A stretch of 64,000 bases of DNA from Haemaphysalis longicornis (Eukaryota > Arthropoda > Arachnida > Ixodida > Ixodidae), in assembly GCA_013339765.2 (NCBI GenBank), contig CM023448.1, positions 27,852,551-27,916,550 on the forward strand, in the 5' to 3' direction. The position numbers and the translations under genes are program-made. The notes under the pieces are model-generated. The model did not search any database. It was given only the letters and a program-made list of their open reading frames with translations, and was not told where the DNA came from. Shown piece by piece: positions 11,243 through 23,462 of this stretch; the stretch's first letter is position 1; each line of letters begins with the position of its first letter.

Positions 11243-11342
11243 TTATTTATTTATTTTTTCCTTATTTTTTGTGTATGTAATATTGTTTTTTATATGTATT
11301 TATTTATTTCATTTATTTATTTATTTATTATTTATTTATTTT
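11243..11342. repeat. ATTT-rich low-complexity tract
   Basis: About 100 bases made almost entirely of TTTA/TTAT units, a degenerate tetranucleotide microsatellite. The open frames across it are composition artefacts. Confidence 0.85.
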
Positions 11343-11344
11343 AC

Positions 11345-14300
11345 ATTACCTGCAGCAGCGATCTTCGATTACAGCAGCGGGTATACGAAATACATGCGTA
11401 TAATTCGTCAAATGGGGTAAAAGTGGAAAAAACCCTTACTGACCTCGTAACTAATGTGCAACTCGTTCTCTCACGGCTATCGTTGTGGTTCACTCTAGTA
11501 GCCACGGCGCAATATAGCGCTTCCAAGCAAATATCAACCTTGCTATCATTGTAGTCGTCTTGGTCATTTCAGGTGGGTACGCCACAAGAAACGACAGGGC
11601 GTTACTGTTCGTGAACCTATGTACCACAAAATGCCCGAGTTTAAATATGCAAGCAGCAATCGCGGAATGCGCCCGTGTTCTCCGGAATTCACGTCGATGA
11701 ATCCATTGGTCACGGAATTTTAACATTGTTATTTCACTAAGTATGACGAGTTTCCACTCGACCGGCTACTCATTAAATTCACTTTTATCATTTTAAGAGT
11801 ACCAACATTTCAAGGTCGGGTGGAATGTTCATTTTTGTGGTTTTCGGCAATGCGAGGTGACCTTCACCGAGGTGCGCTGTAGGATTCCAAGGCTTAATTT
11901 CTATCTGTTGAGATCAAGACTTAACCTACGGAACTATGTGTGCGGGGCCAGGTCCCTGAAACAATTCAACATTTTTTTCTCGACGGTCGCCGCTTCTCAA
12001 CAGCTAGACAACTGCTTTTGAAGGACTCAATTGAGCGTTTGGGGTTGACTTTATCGATTCCACTTATATTATCTATTGGCGCATCAAATTTGGTGTTTGT
12101 GAAAAGGGATACACATAAGTGCATTCAAATTTTCTTTCTGCTCAGGTCGTTTGAATTGCTCAACGGGGATAATCAATGGGTAATCCGCCTTTTGTTCACA
12201 ACTAGGTTTCCTTTTGTAGCCTCTTTCCTGAAATAATTTAGTAGTTGAAGTCCCCACTTATTCCAACAACCGATTTAGCCCTGACCAATTACCCCGTGTG
12301 GGTACGTGCCAAAATCTTTGAGGACATCATCATCATCAATCATCACGAGAGATCGTTTTTCAAGGTGAGCGAAGGAGGCTGCGGCCCGAGGTCTGGAAAC
12401 CCGCAAGGCACCCGCGGCAGTGCCGGTTGGTCTCCTTATGCTGTCGACGCGGGTGCTGCTGGACAACAGCGGCTCCGCTCTGCCAGCCTCAGCACCGGCT
12501 TGAACGGGCACACACGCACCAGCGGCTTCATCCTACTGGCCCCGTCACCGTCTTCGCGGCGCTGCGCTGAGGGAGCAGCCTCAGCGATAATTGACACCCG
12601 ACTCCCGAAACGATCAGTTGGAACGCAACAAAAAAATGTGTGGAATGAAATTGGCCTTTAAGAACCTATAAGGACCAATAGATATAGTGAGAGGAAAATA
12701 TCATAGTTTAAGTACTCAAAGCCATTTGAGGTTTTGTTTTGTATGTAATGTATTTCGAACACATTTATTGTCCTATTTTTTTACCTTCTCAATACAATTA
12801 CCTAACTTGAAGTCTCGTCAGAGTGGGCTGAGTGCTGAGTGTGCTAAAAGGTGACGCGTAACACACGTTAGTGCAGATGGCTCGGGATTTTTTTAACAGT
12901 GTGTCATTATATTGTCCTATTAGGACTTCCGAACGAGTGTTAGTTTATACCCTGATATTACCCTTTTCCCTTCAAACTGTCGCGTTTTCGGGGTGACGGT
13001 GATCATTCGCATGGCAAACAAAGTCGTGGAAGTGGGCTTTTTTGCCTCCGAAGAGCTGTAAAATTTTCCATTCCCCTTAGTCCGCCTTCTCGCATAGAGA
13101 TATGTCATTATACTTACCTTAGTTTTATGGCGATAACGGCGTGGCATTACCTTAACCTTTAGTTTGGTACCAACACTGTATTAGGGGAATGTTTTTCGTA
13201 AGGGTATTTTTCCACGTTGCGCTATTCCCGGTTCGGGTGAAGTGGGTTGGGGCGTTTCGGATGCAAACAGATTGTGAATATCTTTGACGGGCGCCTGCAT
13301 TTCGTGGCAATTTAATGGTATTCCGTTTCTCATACGTGGGGCATTGAAATACCTTAGTGCTGGGAAGGGGGCGCCAAGACAGTGTAATTGCATTTTAGGT
13401 AATGGTGTTGAAATTGTTGAGTTTGTGGGTAGGGAGACCGCACACTTAAAGAAAAAAGAACGATGTTATAATAGTTGTAACTGTATTTTTACAATCCTTT
13501 GTGGGCTATCAGAGTCAAGGTTGTGATTTAACAGCAAGATATACTCTCGAACAAAAGTAGCGATCTGATGGTAGGGGTCACTTCTGCTGGTTTTGTATTC
13601 AATCGGTTGAGGATTCGGTGATGTTTGTTTCTTGAAGGGAAACGACATCAGCAGGATAAGATGCGAGGTAGAGATCAAGCTGATATAGATTGCTTGCACC
13701 AACGAAAACAAAACGAATTCACAGCTTCCAAGCATGATCCTCATCAACAGCAGCAATCCTCTCCTGGTACATCAATCATCATGAATTATCTATTATCAAA
13801 AATGAATGTCACGTTTCCAGCCGTACTCACCACCTAACAAACACGCACTTCCAAGGACTCTCAGACAACACCTAGACTCCATGACGCCACAAGGCGCACG
13901 ACATTGTGGAAATAGAATTACTGCTGGCACGCAGTTCACTGAATAATTACGCGAAATCATTTTATAAGGGTTAGCTGAGTGTGCTAAAAATGCCATCATG
14001 GAGCGTGATTAGAAAAACACAGCTGAGGCAAACTTAAACGCATGCCGTATAAGCACAGTTGTGAAGCACAGAATTTTTGCTAAAAGTAGCCTTAAAACCT
14101 TTCTTCGCGTTACAACGAGGTTAACAATAACGCCAAGGCTTCAAAAAACCCCGCATCATTGCCATGGACACAAACTCCTTCGAAGAAGTAACTCAATCCA
14201 ATCGAAAACAGTCCGTCAAAATCCCGTGAATAAATTTGGTGCCAGATATTTCGTCCACAGGGCAAACCTAGACATCTTTTGCACGTTGCTGTCAAGCGGT

Positions 14301-17260
14301 CGTTGTGGCTTAGCAGAAGATATTACTTGGAAGTATCCCTCATGCGGATAATTTTACTTTTTCACCGGTGGCAGATCCAGACAGAGTCGTGCCCAGTGGG
14401 CATCCCGGAGGCGTGAACACGACATTGACGTAACCAAAAATCAGAGTCATTCTTTCATGCAACGCCTCATCAGTCGTGAGCATGAAAGTTTTGGGGAACT
14501 TGAAGAATGTCATGTGTAATTCATAAACTAGCACTGACATTTCACATTTATAATTATTAAGATCAAGGGATTTGAAATCGCAAAGACCTTTCCATTTTCC
14601 CGCTCCACTTTAAATCAAAGCAGGAGCTGGATAAGGAAGTATATGGAACCACCAGTTGTTGCTGGAAACCGCAACTGATTTCCTTTAGAAGGGGAAGGCG
14701 ATGGGCAAAGAGGTCCGGACTCCGGCCGTTGAGAGCGGAGGAAAGCACAAAGATGTTCGCTGCCCTAAGCGCGTCGGTCACAAAAGTAAGTGGCGTCCTG
14801 CCTTACATATGGCTGGTAGAATAGGCGTCGATTTTCTAAGCTTTTCCACGTAGACGTGCCTGCGTAATAAAATGGGTCGTGTTAAAATTTTACAAATACG
14901 ATAGTTGTATAATTGAGAAGCTTACACATAGTAATATTCAAGGACCAGAGATATATGCTAAAACAGTTAAAAAATATAAACTGCACGAGCAGAAAGAAAG
15001 AAGAACGTAAACACCTGACAAGAATTCAATGGTTTTTATTAGACATAATCAAAATGATCGCCATGCGGCTAAAATAAACGTGTACATTCTTTTTTTAAGG
15101 AAATTGATTTATACGATTACGTATTCCCATGATAAAGATTGAATAGTTGTGTTACAAATGAATGCCGAATTGAAATAGCGCGAACTGAAATGCCAGAACG
15201 TACATAAAAACGAGAACCCTAATTTAAATTTTCAACCTGTAAATAGCACATTTGTACAGTTTAAAAAAGAGAAAATGTGGTGTAGGCGTATGTATCAAAC
15301 ATTGCTCACTCCTTCCTGTGTGCGTGTGCCTACACAGCCATATTGTTCATTGTTCATTCCAGTCTAAATGGCACTTTGAGCAAAAAGCACTTACAGCTTT
15401 CGTTTTCCTGCATTTGCTAGCAATTTTGATTACCCTCCGATATTCATTCTATCGAATTCAAATAACTAGCATTGCTTTGAAGTATTGACCTTTGTGCAAA
15501 CTACAGACAGAAGAATATATAACGGCGTCCAGACGCAGACCTCGACATCTGGGCGCTTAAAAAAGACTTCGTGGCAAATAATAGTAAGGCCCCTATGGCA
15601 AAACAGGTAAAGGAGAAACAAGCATACCTGTTTACTCATTGCCAGCTGCGAGGTAATCTCCTATATATAATTACATTTTGAAACACTCGTCCGCGGGGCA
15701 AACGGCGCGCTACTGAATGATCACCTTTGCAGACATGCCTGCTACGTTAGAAATGCCACAAGGGGGCACTATTTTGGCACATTTTGCGATTTTTTAACGC
15801 AGCTCTCCTTCGTTTGTGCAGTGCCCCGTTCCTGGTTGCAATAGAGGCACGATGAGGTGAGAGGTACGAAAAGCATGGGAAATCCTCATCCGCAACGATG
15901 ACTCCCGATGCCAAGGGGATATTGTGCCTGCGGTGTGATATGCGGTTTTCTGGAGGCTACATATCGGTCTGCAGTAGCCGAGATGACTTTTATCTGTATT
16001 CTTGTTTTTAATGTATTTTTGTAATTTGTTCCTGGCATCAGAAATCCCGTGTTTTCTGTGTTTCCTACTTATTCCTTTATAAGTCGTAACAGAGCTTAGT
16101 TTTCAGTCAGCGTTGGGTTAGTGTGCTCTATTGACGTCCCCTTGTTCAGGTGTTTACCACCCTGTATGTACCAACTGCATCGCCTACAACGTGCGCTGTT
16201 TAGTCTGCTCTTAGGAATGGCGTTCATTAGTCAGAGGGGAATTACAGCGTACCAGACCGATAGAGTCCGAGTGAAAATTACCCTTTGCATGTCCATTGTT
16301 ATGATAATACATCAATTAAACATCCGCCTATTAACACATACCTTATAAGACACCGTGCTCTCGAAATTTTGACGTCTGTGAAACAATTCGAGAATCAGCA
16401 GGTCTGTAAATCATTATGCCGAATATTTTCTGCAGCCTTAAAGGAAATTCTAGCACAAAAGAATTTGTTATCAAGCCTTCCTGATGCATTATCTACTGAG
16501 CAGAAATCCTAAATAGCCTCTTTTCAGCATGTAAATACCAGCATACCGCACAATTATTCACTCAGTCTGCGCCTTTGCGCTAATGATTCCATATCATTTC
16601 GGGTCGGATTTGACTGAATCAACCACAATAGGAAATAAAAACAAAATGAACAATTATGGCATCACTTTGTCTAAAAACAGGGCGTCTTCATCAGTAACCA
16701 ACATGAAAGGAGTGCTCATGTGGGCTCCGCTTCAAATTGATTGGCATTTGGCCGGCCTGAGGCTCTTCTACATACGGTAGGAAATAAAGCAGGATTCCCA
16801 TGCAAAAATTGCCCACTACCGCGAAATATGGGGCATCTAGAAATAAGCACAAAAATAATGACCGCACTTTGCTCACACCAAGGAATTATTTTTTGCGTGG
16901 TCCCCATTGAACCGTTTTAGTTGCTAGCCCGCCTGGTTTATTCAATGTACGTGTGCCGTCAAAAGTAATTTAAACCCTGTCACGGCTCTCCTAGGCATGA
17001 AAAGAGAAAAGTGCAGATCATGATGGTATAACTGTATATGTTGTGAACGAGGATTAAGATATTGTGCTGGAAATTCCTGCTGCACTATTCTCTGTATGAT
17101 TAAGAACTTTAAAGGTACTCATAGCCTGGACGACGACCTCCACCATATTTCTGATTGACAAGAACGAAGTTGACAAAGATTTTATGAATCATAGGCACAT
17201 GAAGCTACTCTCAATTGTATACAAACTCTTTAGTAAAGTAACAGTTAACCACATAAGTTT
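11345..17260. other. Unassigned sequence
   Basis: No gene or element could be recognised. One patch, 12360-12610, is clearly more GC-rich than its surroundings and could be a relic of a transposon or an exon, but neither strand gives a recognisable protein. The other ORFs are short and scattered. Confidence 0.45.
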
Positions 17261-17409
17261 AATCCTTGCTTCCCAACCACCAAGAGTGGAAGCTGGGTGT
17301 AAGAAAGGATACTCATGAACATATATTCATGCCATCTATAAAGAATTCGCAAAATTCTCAAATTATACCAAATATATTAATCGCATTGGCAATTGGCAAT
17401 GAGTATGAA

Positions 17410-17478
17410 AACTCGTGTGATTCAGTACCCACCGCCCACAGTACCCACCGCCCACCGCCCACAGTGATTCAGTACCCA
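17410..17478 (+). repeat. Short tandem duplication (CCCACCGCCCACAGT type)
   Basis: The words 'gtgattcagtaccca' and 'cccaccgcccacagt' recur two to three times within 70 bases. It is a local tandem duplication next to the RTE-like relic. Confidence 0.7.
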
Positions 17479-17499
17479 CAATGTTCAAGAATTAAAGAC

Positions 17500-18490
17500 A
17501 GTGGAATCAAGACTACTATAACACTTGTTGACGACATATATCAAGCATGTACGGGCAGCATCATTCGTCTCAAGCAAAACGACTGAATGGCCGATCCGAA
17601 AGGGCGTAAGACAGGGAGATATCCGTTTCGCCAAAACTATTCACAGCAGATCTAGCACGAAGTATTTAGTAATCTTGAATGGAAAAGCTTTGCATTACGG
17701 ATAAAATTGAACTATTTGGGACATTTTAAATGATGCAGACGACATCGTCTTGCTAAGTTAGTCTACGAAAACCTAATCACGTGGTTCGGGAGCTAGAATC
17801 AGAAAGGAAGGCTGTGGGATTGAAAATAAGAAATAAATACAACTTGTTGAATAATTAACATGCCGAAAGCGCAACTTCAGCTTGCGTACGTAACCACAGA
17901 ACAAGTGGAAGCGTATATCTATTTCAGATCGGTCATCATAGCTGTCAACAATCGTGTCAAAGAAATACGGCAGGGAATAGGTATGCCCTGGATCGTTTCG
18001 TTAACACCCAAAAATATATAACTGTAAGCTCTATATAGTCAAAGAATCCGAACCATTGCATCCTGTTGGTGATGACGTAAGTATTGGAAACTTCGCGCCT
18101 TACTATTCATGTACAATGGAAACTTAAGTCATCGCAGTGGGTTATGAAACGAACAATTAACAGAGTAACGCAGAGGGACTGAAAATGAGCTCCCTGGATC
18201 AGGGAACAAACTGGCGAAGATACCATAGTTCAAGTAAAGAAAAAGAAGTGGACTTATGCAGGTCATGTAGTCAGACGGAAGGAGGAGCGCTGGAAAATTC
18301 TGGTAACAGAGAGGATACCGAGAAACGGAATTACAAGAAGGGGAATATCAGCAACTGAATGGAGGTTTAAGAAACATTTGGGACAAAGAACGAGCTCGAG
18401 CAGCACAGGACAGGAGCAGGTAAAGGTCAATGGGAAAGGCCTTCGTCCTAGTTTAAACTAGCTAACTTGGCTGATGGGGATGATTTACTT
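17500..18490 (+). pseudogene. Decayed RTE-like LINE reverse transcriptase
   Basis: The translated pieces appear in the order expected for the second half of an RTE-clade RT. There is LVDDIYQACTGSI, then RKGVRQGD (about 17600), then NDADDIVLL (about 17735), where the usual F or Y before ADD is Asp, and a VYLG-like region with AYIYFRSVI. Next is the C-terminal block WTYAGHVVRRKEERW (about 18250), followed by a TEWRFKKH-like segment. Several frames and stops are needed to read these, so it is an old relic. The 5' endonuclease part is absent. Family assignment is by motif order only. Confidence 0.68.
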
Positions 18491-18494
18491 TCGT

Positions 18495-19860
18495 CGATGC
18501 AAGAAGCTGACGCTAAAGCCACAAAGTGATATACGGTTAGCAGACGACGAGCAACTTAGCAAACGAAGAAGACCAGATGCTCCGATGACCCGATGACCGC
18601 CATAAAAGTTATCTTTGTTGTGAATACCACCGCGCATGCGCGATGCTTTAGTGAGGTTGTTCTAGACTGCTGTGAAAGGAAGGGTGGCCACGCTTTTTTA
18701 TACCAACTATAATCCGCTGACCACTGTACGTAAACTAAGAAGGATGCAAAAAATAGCGCATATTTGCGCTTGGGTTGTAGTTCGCGCTGCCGAGTTAAAT
18801 GAAGTGGAATTTCTTGACGTGCGCTTTCAAGTTTTCAGGCACTAATTCTACTAGGATTTATAGGAGTGGTACAGTGTAACGCCTGCTAGATTATCATTCT
18901 GCTGATTCGAAACTGAATGTGTATAGTGAGGTCTGCTCTTGCTTACGTGTAGCTGTTAAGCGTTCATAAATCGCAACAATATCTCACAGGTTCCAGAAAA
19001 AAAAACGAGCAGGCTACTAACGGGAAACGATAGAGAATGAGCAGCTTTGTGCAATTGAGAATAACCTGGTAAAGTGAGTACAATTGCAAGAAATAGCAGG
19101 CCGTGAAAAAAAAATGTTTGCTGTTGTGAATTTCGCGCAGAAGATGTCGCATGGCTTTAATTATGTTGCAATGCACTTCGGTGTGAATATGGCATTCTCG
19201 GCTCATTTAACCCTGACCCATAATTCTTCACATGTAAGAACTAGACTGTTCGGGTTAGCAAAGGGGAATGTCAAATAGCTGATTTTCAATGTTTTGCTCC
19301 GTGCTCCGTAAACATGGTTGTCCAAATACCCTTGTCCAACGCTGTTTTCGTACAGCGGCCATACGGGCCGGTTAGCGTAGACGTGGCTAATATCCCTGTC
19401 GCCGGGGCACTTTTAAATCGGATTGAAACAAAGCGGGCAGACTTTTACAGCGTGCTCCACGAAACGCCGCTTCTTTACGGTATAAATCGCGATTGAAGAG
19501 CTGCACTGGCTACACTCATGCACGCCTGGTGTCTGCTAATAAAGTACTTTTCGGCTGCTGTATTGCTACCCGGCGAAGTTGCAGCCGGTATCACCCGTAT
19601 TGGCAGCCATGATACGGCCATTCACTGTAGCATGGTGGTTTGTAAAAACGATTGCAAAGCTTGGTGTTGCAGTCTGTGAGGTCTTCGTATAGGACTGCGG
19701 TGGGCTTCCGCCGTGTTGTTTCATTGTGTACGTCCTAAGAGCGATACTACTGCACGACGAACTCAGAAAAACTGCTCTACTGGAATGAGCCGCCGACCGC
19801 CGTGGCGACGCATTTTCGTGTATTTTCTGGATTGATCCGTGGTGTTAAGACTGCCTAACA
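18495..19860. other. Unassigned sequence
   Basis: Beyond the RTE-like relic, no element or gene was recognised. The ORFs are below 85 codons and without motifs. Confidence 0.45.
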
Positions 19861-19861
19861 A

Positions 19862-20317
19862 ACTGAAATTCAAAACAGCGCGAAAAGACGGGTCACGAAA
19901 CGAGACAAAAAACGTATAAGGGTCAGCGTGGGCGTGAAATCCATGGAGCTTACCACGTTCACAAGGCAGGCGGAGATTGTGTTAGTAAGCCGTCTCTTGA
20001 ATTACTAAGTAAAGAAATCCGCTGTCCGGATTCATAAAAAAACACGATTCACTGTTCAGGATTGCCCTTTCTTGCCTCGTGCTTCTGGCCACGTCTTATT
20101 TCGCTGCGCTGTATCGGCAGTGATAACGTTTGGTCAGTGCACGTGTATAGATGTTATGTTGTCTGTGTATTGTTGGGTGCACTTCATTTTAACCTTGTTT
20201 CCTTCTCGCCTTCCTTCCTTGGGAATATTTTCTAAGCCGCGGAATATACCAACCAGTTGCTAGTCAGCCCCGTGTGTCGTTTCTTGTCTCGTCTTTTTCG
20301 CTGTTTTGAATTTCAGT
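19862..20317. mobile_element. 456-bp inverted-repeat element (MITE-like)
   Basis: The left arm 19862-19906, starting 'actgaaattcaaaacagcg', is the approximate reverse complement of 20273-20317, ending 'cgctgttttgaatttcagt'. The outermost 19 bases pair perfectly, and the arms extend about 45 bases with a few mismatches. The interior has no open frame of note. This is the structure of a small non-autonomous DNA element, or of two head-to-head copies of one short repeat. I could not define a target-site duplication. Confidence 0.7.
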
Positions 20318-20955
20318 CAGTATGCACTAACAAACCCACGCCACCGTGCTAACGTGGTTAAGACTGCAAAGCTGCGATTTTTAAATGCGTTTTTACCTCT
20401 CTGTATAAATATCCCACGCTTATTTGAGTCGAGTTGTTTCCTATATTTGTGTCTTCGTTTGAAATTGTCACCATCTATGCCCTCACTCAGTGTGTACAAG
20501 AGTACCGCCGCCCCTTTCATATTGCGCTCGAAAACGTCAATCGCGCTTTGGAGCATTGGCTTAGTTCGAGCGGGATCGAGCTCAATTGAAGATTGAAATT
20601 ACTGCGTAAAAGCATCCCATGAGAATTGATCTAGATCCGGATAACTGAATCACGATTGAAAGTTCCCGCGTGACAGAGAATGGAATGAACCTAAAACACA
20701 TGGAAGTGACGACGACATGGCAGCGCACTGCAGAACATGTGCATTGCATCCGCTGCTTTCTAATACTGAACTTACTTTTAGAGCAAGGACCATACAATTC
20801 GCAAAAACTTTTAAGCGTACAATACAGGTTAGAGGGAATCAGGAGCGGTCAGTTTATAATGCCTCGCTAATGCTACGTGCGAGGCAAGTGCTTTCAAAGA
20901 ACGTTGATATCGTAGATGCACGCTATGCAATCGGGGGAATCGGGGCAATTGCGGG
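20318..20955. other. Unassigned sequence
   Basis: Short ORFs on both strands overlap and carry no motif. Nothing recognisable. Confidence 0.4.
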
Positions 20956-20960
20956 GCAAT

Positions 20961-21008
20961 CATCGTTGATGGCGGTCCACACACTCCGTTCTTCAACTGT
21001 GTAGATTT
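20961..21008 (-). repeat. Second copy of the short-LTR element leader
   Basis: These 48 bases nearly match 23259-23306 (both contain 'gatggcggtccacacactcc'), the leader just inside the 5' LTR of the element at 21516-23458. This copy lies outside that element, about 500 bases from its left LTR. It suggests remains of a second related insertion in the same orientation. Confidence 0.75.
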
Positions 21009-21515
21009 GTGTAAAATGCAAGGTGTCCGGATTACGTTGTCTTGACTTAAGCGGTATGTTGTCGTGCCCTGCGTTATGGCCCTTGCCACTTGGTCCTACG
21101 TTGACTTTTCGACATGACAAATTGATGCTCGAGTAACAGCTGCCGGGTGAACCTACGAGGTGGTTTTAAGGTAGCGCCAATGGCCTATTCACACGAGCTA
21201 CCGAAGATGGCGACCTCGGTTTTTTAGACCTTAGTCCGCTGTTCAACAAAGGCATATTATCAGGTGGTACAGCACACGGATCAAGGTGGGCTTCCTACCA
21301 CGCGCCTCGGCACATTCGAAGAACGCGAAAAGAGTGGTGGCAGTTATGGCTTTGTGATCCCCCACTGAGAATTCCTGCCTCTGTCCCATGACGACGACCT
21401 TCAACTAGCAGATACCCAGGCTGCCTAATGCCGGCACGCGAAAAGCATCTTCGAGGTAGTGTGCGAAAGTCTGGTAACGTGCGTAAAACGAAGGAACAAG
21501 CGAGGACAAGACGGG

Positions 21516-21642
21516 TGTTGAAGAACCGAGGCGAGGACCGCGGGACGTGAGCGAATCTTTCATGGCGGATGGATCATTACAATGACGGTGATAGTAGGAG
21601 ACAGCTGCCAAGCTACCTCTTCTTCCTCTAATATTTTTAACA
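21516..21642 (-). repeat. 3' LTR of the compact LTR element
   Basis: 127 bp, beginning 'tgttgaagaacc' and ending 'ttttaaca' on the plus strand. It has the same length as the partner LTR and five substitutions relative to it. Confidence 0.88.
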
Positions 21643-22049
21643 TCCTCAAGGCCGCGGAATAAATGTAGGAAGAAGTTTGACATAACGCCTAAAGTTCACT
21701 TGTCAGCAGTCATCCATTGCTTCTGCCTTTGGAATAGACAACAGCAAAGCCTTTAAGTCCAAATTCATGTGAGTGGTCCACTGTGACCCTGATCGATGTC
21801 ATGCCCGTATTAGCCGCATCAGAGTATTCTGTACTTGTGCTTCCAACGATAATTGGAGCGTCTGTGGAACCAGCGCATTGATGAATCCGACCAGAATAGG
21901 TTGCTCGTCTGGACCGTCTTCCGTCCTGGATAACGACATTATAGTGTCCGTCCAAACTTCGTTTGACATGAGCGTGGGGTTGCCTGTCGTGTCTTAGAAG
22001 AATTCAGGTGTAGGCTTGGTCTTTTGATGTGTTTACCGATTTTTCTATG

Positions 22050-23280
22050 TTAGGCTTGTCCTTTCTTTCTTGACTTTCGGATCAATCGGCAGGTTATCAT
22101 ACATTTCGGTGGATCTTCATTTGGGACGCGCGTACATGCTTGTCGTAGGTCCTTCCGGCTTCGCTGTTTTCGCCGTCTTCGTTTTGGGGTAGGGGCTATC
22201 AAATCCTCAACTTTGGCCTCGGCAAAGAGAATCAATTCTGTACTGGTGCTACCGCGATGTCGACATAAATTTGAACGCTTGGTGGATGAGTCTGGGGCTG
22301 CGTGGTTGTGTCGGCTCATAATAGGGGGTTGGCGGTCAACGCTTTCTGCTTGCAGGTCTTCATGAGGTTGTCCGTTGCGCATTGTGCTTCTTTTCGCCTC
22401 ATGAAGACTACACGAAGTGGAAGCCTTTTCTGGTGCACCCACTGCGATGTCGTTGCTCCGGTGACCAATTGGAAAAAGTTCGTTTTCAGGACTGAAATTG
22501 TCTGAACCAGAATCAGAAGCAGATGTCTCGTCAGGTGATGCCTTAATTCCTTGTTTGAATGAAGCACTCCGTTGCGTTACTGGTGTCTCCTGATGAGCTT
22601 CTGTGAAGGGTGTCAACAAATCAATCTTCCTGTTGAGAGAGTCAGTGCTCTGTACTGCCGAGTCATTGTTGTTATAGATATAATCCTGTGTTTTCAGTCA
22701 TATTGTTGCAGTGTTATTGTTGAAATGGTTTTCCAACTCGGGAAACAATCTGTTCATTTTAAAGTTGGTTAACAGGATGGAATCTTCGAATTTTTATGCG
22801 ATTTTATATTCCTCGGGTAAATGATCCAAATCAACAAGTTCTTCAATACTGCTGTCAAACTTCTTTAGAATATCATATGTTTCGAGTAGGCGTTTCTTTA
22901 AGAAAATGAGCTTATAGATAATTGGTGACTCATCGCTCATCTGAGTTTTGATGTCGTCAATCGGTGTGGTTACCTTCTTTCGGACGAGGCTCCGTCTTTG
23001 GCAAAGGGCTTCCAGGTCCATTCTCGACGTCGTTCATGTCTACGTAGTCGTTAGGAAAGATCACGGTCGGTGGAAGGTCGAAACCGTTGTCGGGGACTTT
23101 CAGTGTCCACGAGGCGTCCGCGAAGAATCGGTGAAAGTTGTTGAGGGCGTGGTATCCGGTACACGTTTGGTGCGTCCTCAATTCCTTGGGTTTTCTTCGC
23201 AGACGCTTGCTGTCGATGGTAATGAGGCGCAGTTCCCTCGCAGCCGTGTCACTCACGTCATCGTTGATGGCGGTCCACAC
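22050..23280 (-). pseudogene. Gag-like remnant of the compact LTR element
   Basis: Three minus-strand open stretches follow one another: 23280-22957, 23021-22794 and 22619-22050. The middle one has a strongly helical segment (RRSLVRKKVTTPIDDIKTQ, then KKRLLETYDILKKF and SIEELVDLDHLPEE). This resembles the N-terminal coiled coil of BEL/Pao gag proteins. The last is Ser/Asp/Glu-rich, then very basic (KRRRRKQRSRK near its C-terminal third). Frameshifts and stops separate them. No zinc knuckle, protease or RT motif follows. The middle-segment assignment is moderate; the others are assigned by position only. Confidence 0.5.
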
Positions 23281-23312
23281 ACTCCGTTCTTCTACTTTGT
23301 AGATCTTCTAAT

Positions 23313-23330
23313 TCTGGTCAGGGTACCATT
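23313..23330 (-). other. Primer-binding-site-like sequence
   Basis: On the minus strand, three bases after the 5' LTR, the sequence reads TGGTACCCTGACCAGA. It has the TGG start and position of a tRNA primer binding site and resembles those of BEL/Pao elements. The priming tRNA was not determined. Confidence 0.6.
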
Positions 23331-23331
23331 T

Positions 23332-23458
23332 TGTTGAAGAACCAAGGCGAGGACCGCGGGACGTGAGCGAATCTTTAATGGCGGATGGATCATTACAATG
23401 CCGGTGATAGTAGGAGGCAGCTGCCAAGCTACCTCTTCTTCCTCTAATAGTTTTAACA
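23332..23458 (-). repeat. 5' LTR of the compact LTR element
   Basis: 127 bp, same termini and length as 21516-21642. It is followed on its outer side by the CGGG duplication at 23459-23462. Confidence 0.88.
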
Positions 23459-23462
23459 CGGG

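Larger units (their letters stand above)
21516..23458 (-). mobile_element. Compact LTR retrotransposon (BEL/Pao-like, no pol)
   Basis: Two 127-bp LTRs at 21516-21642 and 23332-23458 share termini that read TGTT...AACA. They differ at only five positions by my count and are flanked by the 4-bp duplication CGGG (21512-21515 and 23459-23462). On the minus strand the right LTR is the 5' LTR; it is followed by a primer-binding-site-like sequence (23313-23330), a leader and a gag-like relic. The internal region is only about 1.7 kb and lacks protease, RT and integrase, so the copy is deleted or belongs to a non-autonomous family. BEL/Pao assignment rests on the PBS style, 4-bp duplication and gag coiled coil, and is inference. 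Confidence 0.78.
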
